Origin: Undaria pinnatifida | Taxonomy: Eukaryota > Sar > Phaeophyceae > Laminariales > Alariaceae | DNA: 64,000 nt | Reading direction: 5' to 3' | Assembly (NCBI GenBank): GCA_012845835.1 | Contig: JABAKD010000012.1 | Location: 4,731,674-4,795,673, forward strand | In this document: positions 1 through 10,456 of the stretch, in pieces | How the letters are laid out: each line of letters begins with the position of its first letter | Numbering within the stretch: the stretch's first letter is position 1 | Position numbers and translations under genes: made by a program | The notes under the pieces: generated by a model | Database searches by the model: none | The model's input: the letters and a program-made list of their open reading frames with translations, nothing else | Told to the model about the DNA's origin: nothing

Positions 1-243
1 GATGTTATCATGGATGTTATCATGGATGTTATCATGGATGTTATCATGGATGTTGTCATGGGCGTTATCATGGACGTTATTATGCATGTTATCATGGATG
101 TTATCATGGATGCTATCATGGGCGCTATCATGGGTGTTATCATGGATGTTATCATGGATGTTATCATGGATGTTATCATGGATGTTATTATGGATGTTAT
201 CATGGATGTTATCATGGATGCTATCATGGATGCTATCATGTGC
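1..243. repeat. 12-bp minisatellite (GATGTTATCATG)n
   Basis: About 20 head-to-tail copies of a 12-bp unit with scattered substitutions; the window starts inside the array. Because 12 is divisible by 3, several frames stay open and encode tetrapeptide repeats, which I read as a by-product of the array and not as a protein. Confidence 0.95.
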
Positions 244-640
244 CCCCGTTAAAGCACTACCGACTTCGAGTCACTCGCACTTGCGACTCTGTAACTCACC
301 GATAAAGGACTTAAGTCGCTTTTCGGACGCAGCGATCGTCGTAGCTTACCATTCCATCGCGCATTCACACCACAAAACTGAAAGAGCACCAACAAAACCG
401 CAAAGTCCTCAACAGGGGGGGGGTCACGCGCGCGAGCGAACCCGAGCCTCTGCGGACAAAAGGTCCCTAAATGGGGGACCCCTCCACCATGGTCTTTGCG
501 ATGGATGTTCTCCACCCGCAAATCATACCAGATAAGAGTACCAAATAATCTATTTCGATGTTTGTCGTGGTCCGTCCGCACAATTTTTCTCAGTTTTTCC
601 AAAACGCGCGGCGAAGCCGCCGCTCGGGTCGGAGCCTTAG
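244..640. other. No gene seen; short fragment of foldback family G
   Basis: Around 269-300 there is a short match to the 'cactcgcac...ctctgta' ends of foldback family G (see 43880-44063). The rest shows no convincing coding signal or recognisable repeat. Confidence 0.4.
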
Positions 641-778
641 CTCCTGGGCTAGGGTTGAGGTTAGGGTTAGGGGTTAGGGTTGGGGTTAGGGTTGGGGTTG
701 GGGTTAGGGTTGGGGTTAGGGATAGGGTTGGGGTTGGGATTAGGGTTGGGGTTAGGGTTAGGGCTAGGGTTAGGATGG
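640..778 (+). repeat. Interstitial telomere-like repeat (TTAGGG variants)
   Basis: About 20 degenerate units of GGGTTA, GGGGTTA and GGGTTG in one orientation. TTAGGG is a common eukaryotic telomere unit. Non-repeat DNA lies on both sides, so this is an internal patch and not a chromosome end. It could come from break repair, an old fusion, or a mobile element that carries such repeats (compare 53535-54165). Confidence 0.85.
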
Positions 779-1487
779 GTCGACGCCCTCTCGCGATTTG
801 GCAAAAAGCACAAAAACACAATAACACAAAAAAAAACAGCCTAGAAAACCTCTGTAAAATAAAGTGAAATATGTTTAGTACTTTATCTGGTACGATTTGG
901 TGGGTTCAAACCCGGTAAAGGTGCCTCTGGTCGAGGGCGGCGACGCAAGAAACAACAAGGCCCAGATCAAACCTGACTGAACAGACTACTCGTCTACGAG
1001 TATATTTCGCATTTGGTTCATGTAAGACACGGTTTGCCTTACGAATGACGCTGGGGACCTGTGTTAATATTGGTGGTTACACAGAACGCAAAAACTGCGC
1101 CAAGATTAAACGCAGATGGCGAAAGCAATAAAAAGCGCCAAACAAAGTAGCTTGTATAGCACACATGGTTCCTGCTACAGGCAGACCACAGCAGCAGCAG
1201 CGAAACGGTGCCGAAACGGCTTTAAAAGCCACTAGTAAAACACTCAAAGCGTTTTCGCCAATGGAGCGGGGGCGTAGTCGTACACCGATCATATAATACA
1301 GCTACGTACAGCAGCAAAAGGAGTATCCTTCGGAGAGCAGAAGAAGCAGTCAGCGCGTGATGCTGCGGAAAGCCACAAACAAAACGAAAAAGAGGCAAAA
1401 AATAAACGAAAAAAAGGTGGCGACTCTTTCAAAGCCAAACGTTGACAAATAATACGTACTAATATATTATTAAAAATAAAATACACT
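779..1487. other. No gene or recognisable repeat
   Basis: AT-rich stretches and short open frames only; nothing has a domain signature or a repeated counterpart that I can identify in this window. Confidence 0.4.
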
Positions 1488-1736
1488 CCAGCTGTGAGAT
1501 CGAAGGTTTCGTCGAAACTCATATTTGCAAGCTGTGTGTGATACTCCGATCGCGCGTATTACTGGGTGTGTACCCTCATTAAGGATATAGGTCGGCGACT
1601 CTCCTTGGAACTACAGTGTAGCTTGTACCAGGGTCAACAGGGTGATGTTGATCAATCTGTGCGCGGACACTATAAAACCCGTTTTTGAGGGGGACAAAAT
1701 CTGACAGCTGTGGAATGCACCAGTTTATTATGTATA
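1488..1736 (+). repeat. Dispersed repeat family A, forward copy
   Basis: Starts near 'cactccagctgtgagatcga' and runs through 'gatactccgatcgcgcgtat' to the 'cccgtttttgaggggg' tract. Other copies are at 6675-6850, 28985-29155 and 38465-38720 (same orientation) and at 41105-41202, 41203-41762 and 58862-58960 (reverse). There is no long ORF. It is non-autonomous and of unknown class. Confidence 0.8.
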
Positions 1737-1811
1737 TCCTGTAGTTACTTAAATTTAGTATGACCGCTAAGGGGAGGGGGGGCGGTAGTACGTATGAGTA
1801 CGACTCCATAG

Positions 1812-2150
1812 TGCCGATTGAATATTACTACTACTCTCTATACTCCCGGTAAAATCGCTCAGCACCACGACTCTCGAATGATAGAAAGTATGTATGGCAA
1901 CTATTTTCCAATAGTGCCGGTGTCCTACTCAGTGCCGGTATGTTGGGCTGGCGCATACCGGCATTGTTGGGAGCACCATGTAGATACAATACGACGAGTA
2001 GATACACACAAGCCACACGCAGTCCACATGAGAGCAAGCAGAGAGAGTTGCAAACACAGCCTTACAGTAGTAGAGCAGCAGTAGCAGCAGCAGCAGAGAG
2101 GCAGACAGAGCAAAGAAGCGAAGAGCAAAGCAGGATCTTCCCCCGTTTCT
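1812..2150 (+). repeat. Duplicated block, first copy
   Basis: Shares with 2272-2660 the order 'atagtgccg...gaat', 'actct..gta.tatg..aggcaact', 'caatagtgccggtg', then a CAG-rich tract and 'gcaggatct.ccccc.tt'. The two copies are direct, diverged and about 460 bp apart. Confidence 0.7.
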
Positions 2151-2271
2151 CGGTGTTCTTATATTCCGTTCATCATGCCTGGAGCGTTGCGCCAAGGTCG
2201 AGTTTTACTCGAAGGTGTGCACCAGGTACCAGGTATACGTTTGCTGTTATTGCTGACAAATCACCGGCTGT

Positions 2272-2660
2272 CTATAGTGCCGGTTGAATAGTGCCACCGC
2301 TCTCTACAATGCCGAGAGAGAGCTTGGTACGACTGGAACTCTATGGTAAGTATGAAAGGCAACTCTATTCCCAATAGTGCCGGTGACCTGAACAGCGCCG
2401 GAATTTTGGGGTGGCACATACCGTTACTGCTGTCAGGGAATCCCCCAGTTACTGTAGAGTAGAGTATGTACCTGGTATAGGAGTGTGCCTGGTATCCTGG
2501 TGAACGCAGACCAAAAACACACACGCGCGCGCACCGCGCACCGCAGTCAAGCAGCAGTCAGCTACAGACGCAGTCGTCAGCAGAGTAGCAGTAGCAGCAA
2601 CAGCAGCAGCAGGCAGGCAGGGCAGCGCAGGATCTGCCCCCCTTCTGTTGTGTGTCGAGC
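2272..2660 (+). repeat. Duplicated block, second copy
   Basis: Diverged direct copy of 1812-2150, ending just before SINE-1. The CAG-rich part (2560-2630) is longer here and gives spurious serine- and glutamine-rich frames. Confidence 0.7.
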
Positions 2661-2682
2661 TGGGTGTTTACAGGAGGATACC

Positions 2683-2985
2683 GGTCGCCCCGGTGGCGTA
2701 TCAAGCTATACCCTCGAGCCTGGTATAGGTCAGTTTCGTGAGTTCGAGCCCCGCCGAGTGCATACTCGTATAAATTCGTGGGGACTTTTTCTTGTGCACA
2801 AATTGACTCGCAGAAGGCGCGAGAGCGCGAGTTATCAACACTCGATGAAAAATCGACGAGCAGTGGGATTGCTGAACCCAATGCGCGATAAAAACTGAAG
2901 GCAAGAACCGGGGGGAAGAAGGGACAACACCTGTCACCACGGCTTGTTCAGAAGCTGGAAAGTGGAAGTGCGAGAAAAAAAAGGA
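2683..2985 (+). mobile_element. SINE-1 copy (tRNA-derived head)
   Basis: The head (about 2683-2770) is tRNA-like, with an A-box-like 'ggtggcgtatcaagc' and a B-box-like 'gagttcgagcccc'. A body follows with the landmark 'gacgagcagtgggattgctg' and then an A-rich tail near 2975-2983. Other copies: 41319-41631 (+), 7735-8034 (-), 28318-28455 (partial, +) and decayed minus-strand pieces at 5470-5810. SINEs are pol III-transcribed and use LINE enzymes in trans. 'ggagg' occurs on both flanks and could be a target duplication, but the exact 5' boundary is uncertain. Confidence 0.8.
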
Positions 2986-3355
2986 GGTGTCGAATGCTGT
3001 CAATACTACGGACTAGTAATAGTCGCGCCGAAATCGCAGACGCATACGTCACCTGCTTCGGGCTATTCGTCCGTTGCGTACCTCGCTTGCTGTCGCCTGC
3101 TGTCGTCTACTGCCCGCCAGAAGCAAGCCTGGTTGGGCTAGTCGGGCTAAAAAATGTGTAAAGTAGGCCTGCTTGGGCTATAACCCTAGCGGCAACTCCG
3201 GGCATGATTTAAACTGATTTTACATACCACTACAGTACTATAAGCGCGTTTTCGAATCCGACAAACGCAACCAAACAAAAATGAAACACACAAGATACAA
3301 CAAATACTAGCTATGAACCAGTACGATCGCCCCAAATATAACTAACTCCTGCCAA
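2986..3355. other. No gene seen
   Basis: Short unsupported open frames and a local near-duplication ('agcctggttgggcta' / 'ggcctgcttgggcta', 3125-3180). Nothing else is recognised. Confidence 0.4.
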
Positions 3356-3561
3356 CTAAAGACCTTCATTATTTTCCGTCGTCGAAGCAGACGCTATCAG
3401 CGAAACCGGAACCTTTTTCAGCGCGTACATAGCGCGTAAATATACTTGCATACACTTTACGATCAGAGACTGGTACACAATCATGAATATATACCACTCC
3501 GTCCGGAAATACTGAAATATTGAGCCAATCAATGAGGCATCCATATCCTTAGCCTTGGATT
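3356..3561 (-). CDS. Candidate terminal exon of an unidentified gene (weak)
   Basis: A minus-strand open segment ending in TAG at 3356-3358. About 68 codons have non-repetitive composition and include an aromatic/hydrophobic stretch that begins 'SIFQYFRTEWYIFMIVYQSL' and could be one membrane segment. AG acceptor-like sites exist at the 5' end, but the cleanest one (after 'gcggcgcag', next to 3561) does not match the phase of the candidate upstream exon at 3943-4090; in-phase AGs further upstream are weaker. I do not recognise the protein. It could be a real last exon or a chance ORF. Confidence 0.25.
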
Positions 3562-3633
3562 CTGCGCCGCCGCCTCCCACCTCACGAGCACTCATCGCCT
3601 CTCCTCCTTCTCCCCCCTCCTCTAACCTTCCAA

Positions 3634-3872
3634 TTGGCAGCAGCAACAGCAACAGCAACAGCAACGGCAACACAACACCAACGCCACCAAACAAGCCAGC
3701 ACCAGAAGCCAACATCAACAAGCACATGCTTAATCTGGACAACAAAAACACCACCACCAACATCTCCCAGCAACACCACCACAAGCACTAGCATCACCAA
3801 CGACAAAACTAGTCACCATCAACACCAACACCAACACCAACACCAACACCAACACCAACACCAACACCAACA
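3634..3872 (+). repeat. CAA/CAC-rich microsatellites, including (CACCAA)n
   Basis: (AACAGC)n lies around 3640-3670, CAC/CAA-rich sequence to 3790, and about nine CACCAA units at 3818-3871. They encode Q/H/T-rich runs on plus and LV repeats on minus, which I regard as shadows. Confidence 0.9.
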
Positions 3873-3942
3873 AAGTCCGACCCCCCAAAGACATCCCAAC
3901 CCAAGGTCGGACCCTCCTCCCCCCTCCCCCGTCCCACCTCAC

Positions 3943-4090
3943 CTTCTTGCTGTGAGGAAACGGAGGATGGTGCTCGCACATATAAGCGAACGTAATCACC
4001 ACGCCAAGGCGCGCCAGCTCTCCCGAGAAAGATCTCACCGAGGTCAGGGTCTTAGCCAAAGGCTCCGACAAAACCTTCTTGCCATGCCCT
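3943..4090 (-). CDS. Candidate internal exon with consensus splice donor (weak)
   Basis: About 49 minus-strand codons of non-repetitive composition, including 'VRSFSGELARLGVVITFAYM' followed by 'CEHHPPFPHSKK', end exactly at AAG|GTGAGG, a near-consensus eukaryotic donor (intron begins at 3942). The 5' side merges into a glycine-coding GGT/GGC tract (4085-4140), which may be a low-complexity linker or intron. The hydrophobic 'FAYMCEHHPPF' pattern reminds me faintly of the segment before the CAS1/RWA-type polysaccharide O-acetyltransferase domain. That is a guess and no catalytic motif is present. A profile search would settle it. Confidence 0.28.
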
Positions 4091-4179
4091 CCCCCTCCAC
4101 CCCCACCCCCGCCGCCTCCTCCACCACCGGCGACAGCCGCTGGAGGACCATCACCCCCACCACTGACAACACCTACAGA

Positions 4180-4550
4180 GGCGGCGGCGGGGGCGGTAGG
4201 GTCAGCGGTGACCGCGCGCTGAGCGAGAACTGTTTCCCCCCCGCCATTATCGCCCGACACACTGTGATTGCGGAACGGGCGGAGGGACAGCCGCTCGTGC
4301 AACCAAAGGCAGCCATACAGCACCTGCACGAGGGGGGGAGGGGGGGGGTTGGGGAGTGGGGCGGCGGGATTGGGCGGGACGGGCGGTGGAGTGGGATGAC
4401 GGGGGGGCGGGAGAAAGGGGGTATACTCAATGTGACCCATTATGTGGCGGGGGTATAGGAGTCGGGGGGGGCGGGAGGGGAGAGACGGAGGAGGGTGGGG
4501 GGGGGAAGTTGGGGGGGGGGGAGGGACGGGGGGGGAAGGTGAAACTTACG
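4180..4550. repeat. G-rich low-complexity tract
   Basis: Many runs of 5-10 G on the plus strand. Frames here give glycine- or proline-rich translations only. Confidence 0.8.
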
Positions 4551-5469
4551 TAGGATTATCGCGTGTTTGTCGGACGATCGGACAACGAAGTCAGCCCGTT
4601 TGATCGTACACAAACATGTGTTCAAGATTTCTGTACAGAGACGCAAACGACGAACGGCCATGCGAACGATCGTGGATACGCCGCCCCGGGTAGGAAAATG
4701 CCTCTCCACAATAGGACGCCTCTCGACAAGAGAACAAGAGGCGACAACCTAGACTTGACAATGAACAGCATGTGCTCCCAATAAACAAAAAAAAGGACTA
4801 AAGCAACAACAATTTCCAAGGAAGAAACGAGATGATAGCTATTATAAGAAACCAGAACATCATAGAAGAAGCGGCTCGTCTATTATGGCGACATTTTGTA
4901 TGCTGTGCCAGCGAAAAATATTATTCCTAATCGCGTCGGAATTGTCTGCCGTGAACAAGCGGGATTGGATCGATCCAAAATGTCAGAAGAGTTCCACGTT
5001 ACGACATGTATGATTGACACAAAATCGGAGGTAATTGGCTGGGCCAGCTCAACCGCTGCGCTATGTTGCACGTTCTGCGTTCTGTACTCCACACCAAAGG
5101 CCACACCTGGTGCTCGTAGTGCCGGCCATAGGCCATACCTCGTACCTGGCAGAGCCGAAAAATGTGCAAGTGTTCGTGTATACCTGGTATTGCGAAATTG
5201 TTCATCTTTTTAAAAAGTTAAATATGTATGTGACCGCCATCAGTCCGAAATTCTTAACTGTGGGAATCTCGGCTGTGAAGACAACGAGGACAAAAAAAAA
5301 CTTCGCATACTCGTGCAGCACAACAAATGTGCAGCATCCACCCGCGCGAGCTCCTAGCGAGACGCACAGCAGTATCGCATGTTAAGTCGGTGTTCTCGAT
5401 TCTTTGAGGCGCTTTTACTTATATTTTATCAATATTATAACTTTTACTTTCCAGCTAAAGTCGTAGGTG
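4551..5469. other. No gene seen
   Basis: Several 60-116-codon open frames on both strands, none with a recognisable domain, splice structure or repeat relationship. Confidence 0.35.
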
Positions 5470-5810
5470 TTATTACCCTCAGCGAACTTCTGAACAGGCC
5501 GTGGTCGCAGGTGACCTCCCTTCTCCCCCGCCGGTACGTGCTTGGCAAAAACACGAACCTCTTTCAATTATTTTTTCCATCGCTTTTACTCTCCACCTCA
5601 ACTCGTTGGAGGTTTTTACCCTCAGCGAGCAACTGGACAACCCATTGTCACAGCAGGTGTCTTCCCTGCTCTCCCCCGTTACGTGCCTTCATTTTTACCG
5701 TGCGTAGGGTTAACATTCTTCAGCTTGTTATGCTCGTCGTCTTGCCTCGAATTTCGCCCAACAACTCGCACTCTCGCACGTTCGGTCGGTCAACTTGTAA
5801 GAAAGAGACC
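5470..5810 (-). mobile_element. Decayed SINE-1 pieces, duplicated
   Basis: Two tandem pieces (about 5480-5545 and 5620-5810) match the reverse complement of the SINE-1 body: 'acaggccgtggtcgcaggtg' and later 'ctcgtcgtcttgcctcgaat', corresponding to the SINE-1 segments around the conserved 'gacgagcagtgggattgctg'. They are strongly diverged, hence old. Confidence 0.5.
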
Positions 5811-6674
5811 CTTGCGGGGTCAAACCAGGGTTATGCTTACGGTGTGTGCGGCGGTGCACTGGCGCTCCTTTTTCGCGACAGTTCCGCTTAGCGCATCGTG
5901 TGTCGGAATCAATGTCCGGCACTCTGCATCCCCGTTTTTTCGTGTCCTACCCGTGTTCACCGCAGGCAAAAAAAAATGTGCGGCCCCACTTTCTCTGTGG
6001 GCGAAAAAAAAAACTGGGTCCGTACTAGTTTGTCGTAGGCGACTTTTTATCTTGTTCGGGTATGTTGCCGTACATAGGGGGGGGGGGGGGATTGTCGGTC
6101 CGTTTCGCCGTATATACGTAGTCGGGTTCTTTTTTTGGTCCGTTTCGCCATAGGCCGAAATTTACCCTAGATTGCTTTCCGACGCAGGCGCTTTTTAGAA
6201 AATTGAAATGCATAAAGTAATGTCTTTTTCGCAGGTGATTTTTTTAAGGCTCCTTTTTTCTGCTTTTATCCCATGTATGAGCTCGACACTTGACACGCCG
6301 ACTAGAGACTCGAAACAGCCATCATGCTTTCAGGTAGAGCACAGACTCAAACTTAGGGTACTACAAGCAGATGCTATACGGGGGGAAAACGGATTGCTGC
6401 TACTGCTATGCAACATCGCACACAGCCTGTCAGTCTTGCTCTTGTCTGACCGTGACGGCGGGACTCTGTCCCAACGTGCTCTAATACAAGTGCTGTGTTT
6501 CTCTCATGAGCGAGTCAAGTGGATGAGGAAGCTAGGGTGTTTGGGCGATGCTCGGCCTGATACAAGTGTCCACAACCATTTGGCGATAGGCGGTGTTTTC
6601 GTTTCGTTTCCGTTTTTTTCTCTTCTTTCGTACTTCTTTCATTCCGTACCAGTAATCTTTTTTAAAGTACACTT
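5811..6674. other. No gene seen
   Basis: Contains a G12 homopolymer (6078-6090) and T-rich stretches. Overlapping frames up to ~200 codons look like random open DNA rich in homopolymers. Confidence 0.35.
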
Positions 6675-6850
6675 CGTACAGCTGTGGAACTTGAACTCGA
6701 AGATTTTGTCGAAACCCATCTGTGCATGCTGCGTGTGATACTCCGATCGCGCGTATTACTGGGTGTGACCTCATTGAGGGTGTAGATCTAAACTCCCCTT
6801 AGAATTACAGACAGTGAACCTTGTACCAGGGTCAACACCATATGATAGTG
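6675..6850 (+). repeat. Dispersed repeat family A, diverged copy
   Basis: Contains 'gatactccgatcgcgcgtattactgggtgt' broken by substitutions, then 'ccttgtaccagggtcaaca'. More diverged than the 1488 copy. Confidence 0.7.
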
Positions 6851-7734
6851 TTTCTGTACGCCGGACCCCTGATGCCCGCCTACTACGGGAGAGTAAAAGG
6901 AGCGCGTAAGACGCACTTTTTGACCCGTGGTGCACCGGAAGCCAACGTTAACGTTCAACCTAACCCTGGGTCCGAACCTAATACATCGACCTCAATAGTT
7001 ACGCGGCTTACTACTGAACTATCGGGGACCGGGGACGCCGGCTGTGTGATGGCCCACAGATAGGAGATGAGTTACCCCGCAGGCGTATCAACGTACTGTA
7101 TGCACCTACCCCACCGCTCAAAAAAAAACTAAAAAGCTGCTGCTGCACCAGTAGCATGCATACTGCCTCTCGAGAACAAGCATGCCCACGCTCGTACTCA
7201 CAGCACGTCGTAGTCTAAGCACTTAAAGCGGTGAGCGGGGTGCAGCATGTTGTTCGGTGTTGTTCCTGTGCCGTGTACGAGCTGTGTGCTGAACCGCTCA
7301 TGATACCACCTACAGCAGCACTGCTGCTGTGACGTCAAAACGTCGAAACGAACCAGATGGTTGCAAATGTTACTTCTAATTATAGCTGGTACTTATCATT
7401 AATAATAGTTACCGCATTACACGTATCATATCATCATATCATACACAGCGGTCGCATGAGCCCTTTCATACTCGTACGATTCAAAGAGCAACACAAGCAC
7501 CGCCATCAGACGTTTCCGTTTCCGGGGACGTAAGAAACTCGGGAGTTTTTATGCAGTACCACGCCTCAAATAAAAACCGATACAATGTCTTCAGCAGGGT
7601 GAGTCTCTCATTTTATAAATGGTGCGTCCCACACCAAGTTAGCGTGGAAAACGCCTTTTCTCAAAATAAGATACCCACGAACAAACCTGGGCCAGTCTTC
7701 CGGTTCCTAATCATGTTATTTTGTTCTATTTTTT
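6851..7734. other. No gene seen
   Basis: No domain-bearing frame. 7685-7715 shares 'cctgggccagtcttccggt' with 8361-8380, so a short repeat occurs twice. Confidence 0.35.
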
Positions 7735-8034
7735 CACACTTCCACTACGTATCCAGCTTCTGGACAAGCCGTGGTCACAGGTCAGGTGTCGCCTCTTCTA
7801 CCCCCCGGTTCTTGCCTTCCATTTTGTTGTCGCGCATAGGGTTCAGCAATCCCACTGCTCGTCGATTTTTCATCGAGTCTCGCGCTTTCCGCAAGTCAAT
7901 TTGTGCACGAGAGAAAGTATTTACAAATTTATACCTGGCATGAGTTCGTACGCACTCGGGGGACTCGAACTCACGAAACTGACCTATACCAGGCTCGAGG
8001 ATAACCTGATACGCCACCGAGACGACCGGCGTCA
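7735..8034 (-). mobile_element. SINE-1 copy, minus strand
   Basis: Reverse complement of 2683-2985: the body motif lies at 7850-7880 and the tRNA-like head ends with 'gccaccgagacgaccgg' at about 8012-8028. Moderately diverged from the 41319 copy. Confidence 0.75.
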
Positions 8035-8037
8035 AAT

Positions 8038-8112
8038 CATGGTGTTGTTGTTCTCACATTAACTCGTATAATCAAGTCCGTGGTAACAGCAGCAGTACAG
8101 GCTCCAGTCATA
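8038..8112 (-). mobile_element. Short LINE 3'-end fragment (family B)
   Basis: Reads (GTTGTT)GTTCTCACATTAACTCG...ATCAAGTCCGTGGT, the reverse complement of the end of 14630-14955, including the (AAC)n tail. It looks like a strongly 5'-truncated retrocopy. Confidence 0.6.
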
Positions 8113-10038
8113 TACAAGGCCGGAGCTTCTGCTGTATACGTAGTTACGCATATACTAAAGGCACGAGAAAATGCAAGTTTTGCACGTACGGAACAAGTCT
8201 TCTCGTATCGATCAGATCAAACGCGGGTCAATTGTAACAATTCGATATGATAGTCTTGAGACACACCTTGCCCAGTTCGTAGTTGCTGACCTGCGAGCGA
8301 TACAGGTAGTCAAGCAGAGTCAGCGCTGCAGGTTGATACAGACTTGTTTGAACGAACAACCTGGGCCAGTCTTCCGGCTCCTCACCATACCCAAGAAGGT
8401 ACAAGGCCGGTGCTTCTGCTGTACATACGAATTTACAAATCATTTTTCGCGAAAAGCTACTCGGAATTTGTGTGAGTTTTGTTGCCCAGTTTACACCTAG
8501 TCTTATACCTGTACCTGTACACCCACGTTTCCGGGTGCAAATTACTCGGAATTAGTGAGGGGTTACTGTTCTTGGTTCTTGAGCGCTTGGATTGTTGTTT
8601 TATCAACCCTTTCGCGGCTTCTCAATCAGAGGGGAAAATTGACGAATAAAACTGACGGTTGCAGCAGCATGCTTCCCACCAAGAAACCCGGGCTGCCATT
8701 GAAGTAGGTGACGACGACGTTTACTGTCGAACTCCAATGCAAGCGCCAGTAAGACGCGGGCACAGCTTGCACTGCTGTCGTGTGCTGCATGCTCGCGCCA
8801 TGACAAAACAACGCGTTTGTACCTCGTTCTTATCGCCGTACATGGACCCCACAGCAGTGCGTTATTGGCCGTTCATGGTGCGGAAAAGAACGAGACAAGT
8901 CAGGCGAGACCTGAATGTCGCACCACGCATACGCACGCCCACCCTACCGTCGAAACAAAAGCAGTACAGCAGGCACGCTACAAACGTAGCTACCACTACT
9001 GAGAGACTCACCGAAAAATCGACCGTATGGTATGGATACTTACGACAATATAGCTATACGACAAGGATTGCTGCTGCCCGTGCCAGGCCCCGCAGCAAGG
9101 CAATGCAATGCACATGCCTGCCATGCGGTCCTGGATATACCGTACTGGACCTAAATTTAAGTAACGATTTATATTTATATTAATATTACAACGTTTATTA
9201 TATTCACGTCCAGTAGAGTCGAGGGCCAAGAGTGCGGCGCATTGCGAGATGACATCACCTGCACTCAAGCGGGACCCCGACCTATCCCGGGGTACGGGGA
9301 GGTACTCTGTTGGACGGCGGCTGTGACAAGCATCTTAACCGCACTAGACTAGACTGGCGCTCCGCACTTGACGGCACAGCACTATCACCGGACCACGACT
9401 GCTGTTGTGTTCTGTCTACGGCGGTAGCCGCATCTCCGTCTCACCGCAAAGTTGGGAAAAATAATAGGTGAATGTACCTAACCCAGCTTCCAGCTTCGTA
9501 CCGATATTAAATTCTTATCACATCACAGGATACAGAGCGGCTGTGCGCTAAAACCTCAGGAGCGCCGCTCGGCACGCTGACAGGGGCTACTACCGGTGCG
9601 TATCTGCTGAGTGGACTCCTCTCTTGAATGCAACTAGCTGATGTTCGCTGCCTGTCTGTGGGTCTTCCTCTCACTAACACAGTGAGATAAACAGATGTAA
9701 TAGATGCCAAGCACAGTAATAAAACGAGGCTAACAAAGAACATATGCCGTACCAAAGGGACTCACCCAGTTTGCGCCGAAGAGCACCAGCAGCGCGAGCG
9801 CTGTCAAATGGACACCTTCCATGGGTCACGCCGTGTAATCGTACCCCTCCTTCGAGCGGGGCTGCAGAGGTTACCAGGACCACTGCAAAGTACGCGGCTG
9901 TCGGTGGAAGCGCAATGTACGCGGTTGAGACGCGAAAGCGGCACGACAGGCAGGTAGAGAAAAATGAGCGGTCCCGGGTTTCGACTCGAATGGCTTCGTA
10001 CCAGGTATTATTTTCGCCGTTTGTAGTTTACAGTATCT
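8113..10038. other. No gene seen upstream of the LINE
   Basis: Short frames only. The stretch from about 9300 to 10038 may belong to the LINE 5' region, but I cannot place the element's 5' end. Confidence 0.35.
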
Positions 10039-10292
10039 TTTTAGCAGATCGATCACGCATACACGACAGATGTAGGAGTGTACTCGCGACTCTTGATGTA
10101 CCGGGTACATGTAAACGTAGTGTTCAAAGAGTCGGGACGATAACAGAGTATGTCTACGACTCCCATGGCTCGTACGCATGTGGCAGTCACCGTCGCTGTG
10201 CGTGAGTGAGTGGTGCTACGTACTTGACAGGTTTTATATGCATTGCGTGGTGCATGCGTAAGTGCCCGTGTCCCTGTGTGTGTGCGGAAGGA
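10039..10292 (+). repeat. LINE 5'-flank repeat, upstream copy
   Basis: Almost identical to 15311-15544, starting at 'tttagcagatcgatcacgca' and ending at 'gtgcggaaggatg'. The clear differences are an ~18-bp segment (around 10208-10225) and a 'tg' pair present only here. Probably part of the LINE 5' untranslated/promoter region. Confidence 0.85.
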
Positions 10293-10456
10293 TGAGAGCT
10301 GCGGCGGCCCGGGCACCCAAAGTATCCTCCACCTTAGCGCTGGCGGCAGCAGGGGCCACGGCACCCGGCGAATCACCCATCGTCACAGAGACAGCCCGCA
10401 GCACTGAGGGGTTGTGTGGCGTCGACCTTACTCGTGCGCTGAACTAGTGCTCGGGT

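Noticed and set aside
3634-4458. 274-codon Q/H/P-rich plus-strand frame
   Set aside because: Carried by (CACCAA)n and G-rich simple sequence; no domain.
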